NCBI GenBank assembly: GCA_045561235.1
Contig: JBJKYB010000002.1
Span: 310,001-374,000, forward strand
Direction: 5' to 3'
DNA: 64,000 bases
DNA from: GCA-2705445 sp002705445
GTDB taxonomy: Bacteria > Pseudomonadota > Gammaproteobacteria > Poriferisulfidales > GCA-002705445
Both the position numbers and the translations under genes were made by a program. Below, piece by piece: positions 60,441 to 64,000 of the stretch (position 1 is its first letter; the number at the start of each line of letters is the position of its first letter). Under the pieces are notes generated by a model. That model ran no database searches, was not told the DNA's origin, and saw only the letters and a program-made list of their open reading frames with translations.

Positions 60441-61123
60441 TTCTTTCTTTCACCAAATATTGACGTTCCAATTCTAACAATTGTAGATCCCGCCTCAATA
60501 GCAGCATTATAATCCGAGCTCATACCAATTGATAATGTATCTAACTTAAAGTTCTTCTTTATTAGACTATCAAACAAATTCTTGATTTTAGCAAATGTTT
60601 TATATTGAGAGACGTAGTCCGGATGATACATAGGAATTGCCATCAATCCTCTGATTTTTAACTTTTCAAATTTACTTGCTTTTACAATAAAATCTTCTAC
60701 TTCGTTAACAAGAATTCCTGACTTAGAATCCTCAGAATCAATATTCACTTGAACACATACATTTAATTTCTCTTCAACATTCTTTCTAAGATCATTAATT
60801 TTCTTAAGTGTTGAAATTTTATCTATACTATGAATCCAATCAAAATTTTCTGCAATATATTTTGATTTATTACTTTGAATTTTACCTATAAAGTGCCATG
60901 TTATATCAAGATTTTTCAATTCTACAATTTTTTCGATTGATTCTTGTACATAATTTTCACCAAAATCTCTTTGGCCAGCTTCATATGCTTTTAAAATATT
61001 TTCAACACTTTGTGTCTTACTTACAGCCATAAGTAATACACTATTACTATCTCTATTAAATTTTTTTTCAGCAGCTTTAATATCTTGCTTTATTTTCAAT
61101 ATATTTTTACCAATTTTATCCAA
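60437..61123 (-). CDS. yggS: PLP homeostasis protein YggS (PLPBP)
   Basis: A 228-residue, single-domain PLP-binding protein. The PLP Lys is in LLMAVSKTQSVENI near 35. FGENYVQESIEKI near 54, WHFIGKIQSNKSKYIAENFDWIHSID near 75 and GMSSDYNAAIEAGSTIVRIGTSIFG at the end. It controls free pyridoxal phosphate and amino-acid balance. First gene of the yggS-proC-yggT run. Confidence 0.96.
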   Translation of the reverse strand: MDKIGKNILKIKQDIKAAEKKFNRDSNSVLLMAVSKTQSVENILKAYEAGQRDFGENYVQESIEKIVELKNLDITWHFIGKIQSNKSKYIAENFDWIHSIDKISTLKKINDLRKNVEEKLNVCVQVNIDSEDSKSGILVNEVEDFIVKASKFEKLKIRGLMAIPMYHPDYVSQYKTFAKIKNLFDSLIKKNFKLDTLSIGMSSDYNAAIEAGSTIVRIGTSIFGERKK

Positions 61124-61174
61124 AATAAATACCTTCTTTATAAATTAAATTATAAGTGAAAAAATTTTTTAATG

Positions 61175-62452
61175 TTATTTATTCTCGAAAACAATTTTTC
61201 CGTCACATATAGTTTTATCAACGAGAGTATGAAGATCTTTTCCAACAAAAGGATTATTCTTTCCTGAACTTAATATTTTTGAATCCTTTAATGTCCATTG
61301 TTCTTTTTTAAAAATACACAGATCTGCAGCGCTCCCTTTTCTTATAACCCCAGAATCAATACCTAAAATGTCTGCAGGGTTTGATGTGACTTTTGCAATT
61401 GCCGTATTTAAATCTAAAATATCTAAATCTACTAATTCCATCAATAAAGGAAGAAGAATCTCAATTGACGCAATACCAAACTGTGTATTTGCAAATGGTG
61501 CCTGTTTTGCATCTTCATTATGTGGTTGATGATCAGAGCAAATTGCAGCAATTGTTTTTTCTTTAATAGCTTTTTGAAGTTCAACTAAATCTTCGTTTCC
61601 TCTAAATGGTGGTATCACATGAAAATTACTGTTGAAATTATTTAGTGAATTTTCATCAAAAAATAATTGATGTATCGCAATATCAGCTGTTACCTTAATT
61701 CCCGCCGAATGAGCGTTTCTAATTAACATTATTGATTCAAGACAAGATATTCTACATAAATGTAATTTAACACCTGTTAATTTACTTAAAAGTATCGCTT
61801 CAGCAACAGCCACTGATTCGGCGGCTGAAGGTATACCTGGTAAACCTAGTTTGTTTGAAATCTTACCCTCATGAACACATCCATCATTAGTTAAACATTT
61901 ATTTTGCGGTTGAAAAAATAATGTAATTTCATGTCCTGATGCATATTCCATTGCTCTTCTTAAAACTAATAAATTTTCTATTGGGTTAAAACAATTAGTT
62001 AAAGCAATAGCACCAGCTTGTTTTAATTCCATCATTGGGCTAAGATTTTTACTATCAAGATTTTTGGTAAGTGATGCTAAAACTTTAACTTTACATAAAC
62101 CAACATTTTTAAATATATTTTCAACAAGTTTTATCTGAGCTGGAGTATCAATTACTGGCTGAGTATCAGGCATGTAGCACACTGTAGTTATTCCAGAAGA
62201 AACCGCTGCTTTAGATTCACTATGAATTGTTGCATCTTTCTCAAGCCCTGGCTCTCTAAACCTTACAGATAAATCTATTAAACCCGGGCATATAATTTGA
62301 TTTTCGGCATCAATTATCTTTGGTGAATTAAGTTTAGTTGTATCCTCATCAATACCAATTATTTTTCCATTCTTAACATATATATCATGAACTCCAGAGA
62401 TTTCTCCCCCTGGGTTTACTAAGTTACCTGATTTTATTATTAAATCACTCAT
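61175..62452 (-). CDS. pyrX: Non-catalytic dihydroorotase-like protein PyrX
   Basis: A 425-residue amidohydrolase-fold protein of the type I dihydroorotase family, but the metal-binding HxH reads S62-V-R64 in LIDLSVRFREPG, and the usual HAED is FQPQ. It retains SDHQPH near 310. The same losses occur in Pseudomonas PyrX (PyrC'), an inactive partner needed for assembly of aspartate carbamoyltransferase. It follows pyrB by 12 nt, so that role is likely. A separate active dihydroorotase would be needed elsewhere. Confidence 0.88.
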   Translation of the reverse strand: MSDLIIKSGNLVNPGGEISGVHDIYVKNGKIIGIDEDTTKLNSPKIIDAENQIICPGLIDLSVRFREPGLEKDATIHSESKAAVSSGITTVCYMPDTQPVIDTPAQIKLVENIFKNVGLCKVKVLASLTKNLDSKNLSPMMELKQAGAIALTNCFNPIENLLVLRRAMEYASGHEITLFFQPQNKCLTNDGCVHEGKISNKLGLPGIPSAAESVAVAEAILLSKLTGVKLHLCRISCLESIMLIRNAHSAGIKVTADIAIHQLFFDENSLNNFNSNFHVIPPFRGNEDLVELQKAIKEKTIAAICSDHQPHNEDAKQAPFANTQFGIASIEILLPLLMELVDLDILDLNTAIAKVTSNPADILGIDSGVIRKGSAADLCIFKKEQWTLKDSKILSSGKNNPFVGKDLHTLVDKTICDGKIVFENK

Positions 62453-62464
62453 AGTTTTAATTAT

Positions 62465-63478
62465 CTAAGGCTGCATGGAAAGTGATAAAATTGCCATCCG
62501 TACAGCGATGCCATTTGAAACCTGTTCCAATATCACAGATCTATCTCCATCGGCTACCTCGGAGCTTATTTCAACTCCACGATTGACTGGTCCGGGATGC
62601 ATAACTATTCCTTTTTTTGAAATAAGTTCTAGCCTTTTTGGAGAAAAACCATATAAGTTATAATATTCATGTTCGTCTGGAATAAAACTTGAATTCATTC
62701 TTTCATTTTGTAATCTAAGCATTATTACAACATCACAATCTTTAATTCCTTTATCCATGTCAACATATGGGGTTACACCCATATACTCTATACCAGCTGG
62801 CAATAATGTTTTAGGTCCAATAACTCTAATATCAGGAACCTCTAGGATTCTTAAAGCATGCATTAAAGATCTAGCTACTCTTGAATGTAAAATATCTCCA
62901 ACAATAGCAACTTTTATCTTTGTAAAATCAGAAAAATACTTTCTAATCGTAAAGATATCTAACATCGCCTGGGTTGGATGAGCATGTCTTCCGTCTCCAG
63001 CATTGATCACACTAATATTCGAAGAAACATTTTTTGAAATAAACTCTGCTGCTCCAGATGACGGGTGTCTTACTATAAACATATCGCAATGCATTGCTTC
63101 TAAATTTCTCAATGTATCAAGTAAGGTTTCACCTTTTTTAGTAGCACTGTAATCTAAATTTATATTCAAAAAATCAGCCGAAAGTCTCTTAGCAGCTAAT
63201 TCGAAAGTTGTTCTCGTTCTTGTGCTAGCCTCAAAAAATAAATTAACTATCGTTTTCCCTCTTAATAAAGGAACTTTTTTAACTGGTTGTCCAGATACTC
63301 CGGCGAATGATTCGGCTAGATCCAAAATATCCAGAATCAAAGATTTAGGTAGATTTTCTATATCCAAAAAATGGCGTAAATGCTTTTGAGAAACAACATT
63401 AGATTTGTTTTGATCTTTATTATGTATGTTTATTTCGTTGTTTTCAGCCAAGTTAAGTACCTTAAGTTTTTTTGTCAA
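62465..63478 (-). CDS. pyrB: Aspartate carbamoyltransferase, catalytic chain
   Basis: A 337-residue transcarbamoylase. It has an N-terminal extension of about 30 residues, then RHFLDIENLPKSLILDIL, LFFEASTRTRTTFELAAKRL near 84 (carbamoyl phosphate site), HPTQAMLDIFTIR near 168 and MHPGPVNRGVE near 300. It forms carbamoyl aspartate. It overlaps pyrR by 17 nt, so the extension is encoded within pyrR. Confidence 0.96.
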   Translation of the reverse strand: MTKKLKVLNLAENNEINIHNKDQNKSNVVSQKHLRHFLDIENLPKSLILDILDLAESFAGVSGQPVKKVPLLRGKTIVNLFFEASTRTRTTFELAAKRLSADFLNINLDYSATKKGETLLDTLRNLEAMHCDMFIVRHPSSGAAEFISKNVSSNISVINAGDGRHAHPTQAMLDIFTIRKYFSDFTKIKVAIVGDILHSRVARSLMHALRILEVPDIRVIGPKTLLPAGIEYMGVTPYVDMDKGIKDCDVVIMLRLQNERMNSSFIPDEHEYYNLYGFSPKRLELISKKGIVMHPGPVNRGVEISSEVADGDRSVILEQVSNGIAVRMAILSLSMQP

Positions 63479-63980
63479 TTATCTCCAATATCATTGGATC
63501 TGGACCTAATAATTTTATATTTTTGTTGTTGTCTAATTCTATTCTTTCCCCATAAATATCTGCAGTTATTGGTAACTCTTTTCCATTTCTTTCGACTAAA
63601 ACAACTAATGTAACTGAGTGAGGTCTTCCGAAATCAAATATTTCATTTATTGCCGCTCTGGTTGTTCTTCCTGTATACAAAACATCGTCTACTAATATGA
63701 CATGCTTATCATCTATAGAAATTGGCATTTCAGTTGGTTCAACCCTTGGATTGACACCAACTTTACTAAAATCATCCCTATAGAAACTGATATTAAGTGA
63801 TGCTGCCTTACCCTTATAACCAAGATTTCTTTGTAATAAATCTGCTATCCAAGCACCGCCTGTATGGACGCCTATCATTAAAGGGTTATGAATATTATTT
63901 TTTAAAAGATAATCCTTGAGAGAATTTTCAATCTTCTGAAGTAATGCCTGTGTCTGCTCTTTTGAATATTTCATTTTCAA
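63462..63980 (-). CDS. pyrR: PyrR bifunctional regulator/uracil phosphoribosyltransferase
   Basis: A 172-residue type I phosphoribosyltransferase: GVHTGGAWIADLLQRNL near 40, ISFYRDDF near 66, and the PRPP loop VILVDDVLYTGRTTRAAINEIFDFGRP near 94. In Gram-positives PyrR attenuates pyr operons; in gamma-/betaproteobacteria its regulatory role is less clear. Only 20 nt remain upstream in the window, so its promoter or leader is not visible. Confidence 0.95.
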   Translation of the reverse strand: MKMKYSKEQTQALLQKIENSLKDYLLKNNIHNPLMIGVHTGGAWIADLLQRNLGYKGKAASLNISFYRDDFSKVGVNPRVEPTEMPISIDDKHVILVDDVLYTGRTTRAAINEIFDFGRPHSVTLVVLVERNGKELPITADIYGERIELDNNKNIKLLGPDPMILEIIDKKT

Positions 63981-64000
63981 AATAAGATTGTAATATTAAA

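Noticed and set aside
63380..63613. Plus-strand open frame spanning the pyrB-pyrR junction
   Set aside because: Antisense to two well-supported genes, hydrophobic and Phe-rich as expected of reverse reading of Lys-rich genes.

Overview
The window is very AT-rich (about 30% G+C by eye, not computed) and densely packed. It encodes an aerobic, Gram-negative, light-harvesting bacterium. Gene order is of the beta-/gammaproteobacterial type: ftsE-ftsX-rpoH, a complete aa3-type cytochrome oxidase locus, plsY/tkt-gap-pgk-pyk-fba, aroQ-accB-accC-fis-purH-purD, metX-metW, yggS-proC-yggT and pyrR-pyrB-pyrX. Combined with proteorhodopsin, strong compaction and overlapping convergent genes, this suggests a streamlined planktonic (probably marine) proteobacterium, perhaps betaproteobacterial and OM43/Methylophilales-like. 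That placement is inference from synteny, not a phylogeny. No insertion sequence, prophage, CRISPR array or rRNA gene is visible.

Layout. 1-3.8 kb: M16 peptidase (runs off the left edge), ftsE, ftsX, and rpoH behind a promoter overlapped by a perfect CIRCE operator. 3.8-11.7 kb: minus-strand cytochrome c oxidase structural and assembly genes, including a 32-residue one-helix protein and a counter-transcribed DUF2909 gene. 11.8-13.3 kb: bioC-bioH. 13.4-20.6 kb: plsY and a lower-glycolysis/pentose operon. 20.6-30.3 kb: a predicted chorismatase, a lipoprotein, ribosomal proteins L28/L33, folate genes, uppP (frameshifted in an A9 run), cca, an NDUFA9-like protein, an L,D-transpeptidase and thioredoxin. 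30.4-40.4 kb: rho, then a long minus-strand run purD<-purH<-fis<-accC<-accB<-aroQ<-dsbD<-M48 protease, and L31. 40.44-40.90 kb: a 459-nt very AT-rich gap with DnaA-box-like sites, a replication-origin candidate. 40.9-46.3 kb: rdgB-rph, a short asparaginase-like protein, a DegP-type protease, moaD/moaC, mutY-yggX. 46.3-51.4 kb: the photosystem blh-crtY-crtB-crtI and a blue-tuned proteorhodopsin. 51.7-57.2 kb: tRNA-Phe, ornithine-lipid acyltransferases and small accessory genes. 57.2-64 kb: metX-metW under a probable SAM-II riboswitch, yggT-proC-yggS, and pyrX-pyrB-pyrR (the last 20 nt of the window lie upstream of pyrR).

The genes together describe oxygen respiration supplemented by light-driven proton pumping, with retinal made by cleavage of beta-carotene. 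Regulation that can be read from sequence includes HrcA/CIRCE control of the heat-shock sigma factor, SAM control of methionine synthesis, a terminator between proteorhodopsin and the carotenoid genes, and an attenuator-like hairpin ahead of the L28/L33 genes. I found no clearly novel multi-gene defence or mobile system. The most interesting items are the CIRCE-rpoH arrangement with an altered sigma region 2, the origin candidate, the SAM-II switch, the uppP frameshift and the chorismatase.
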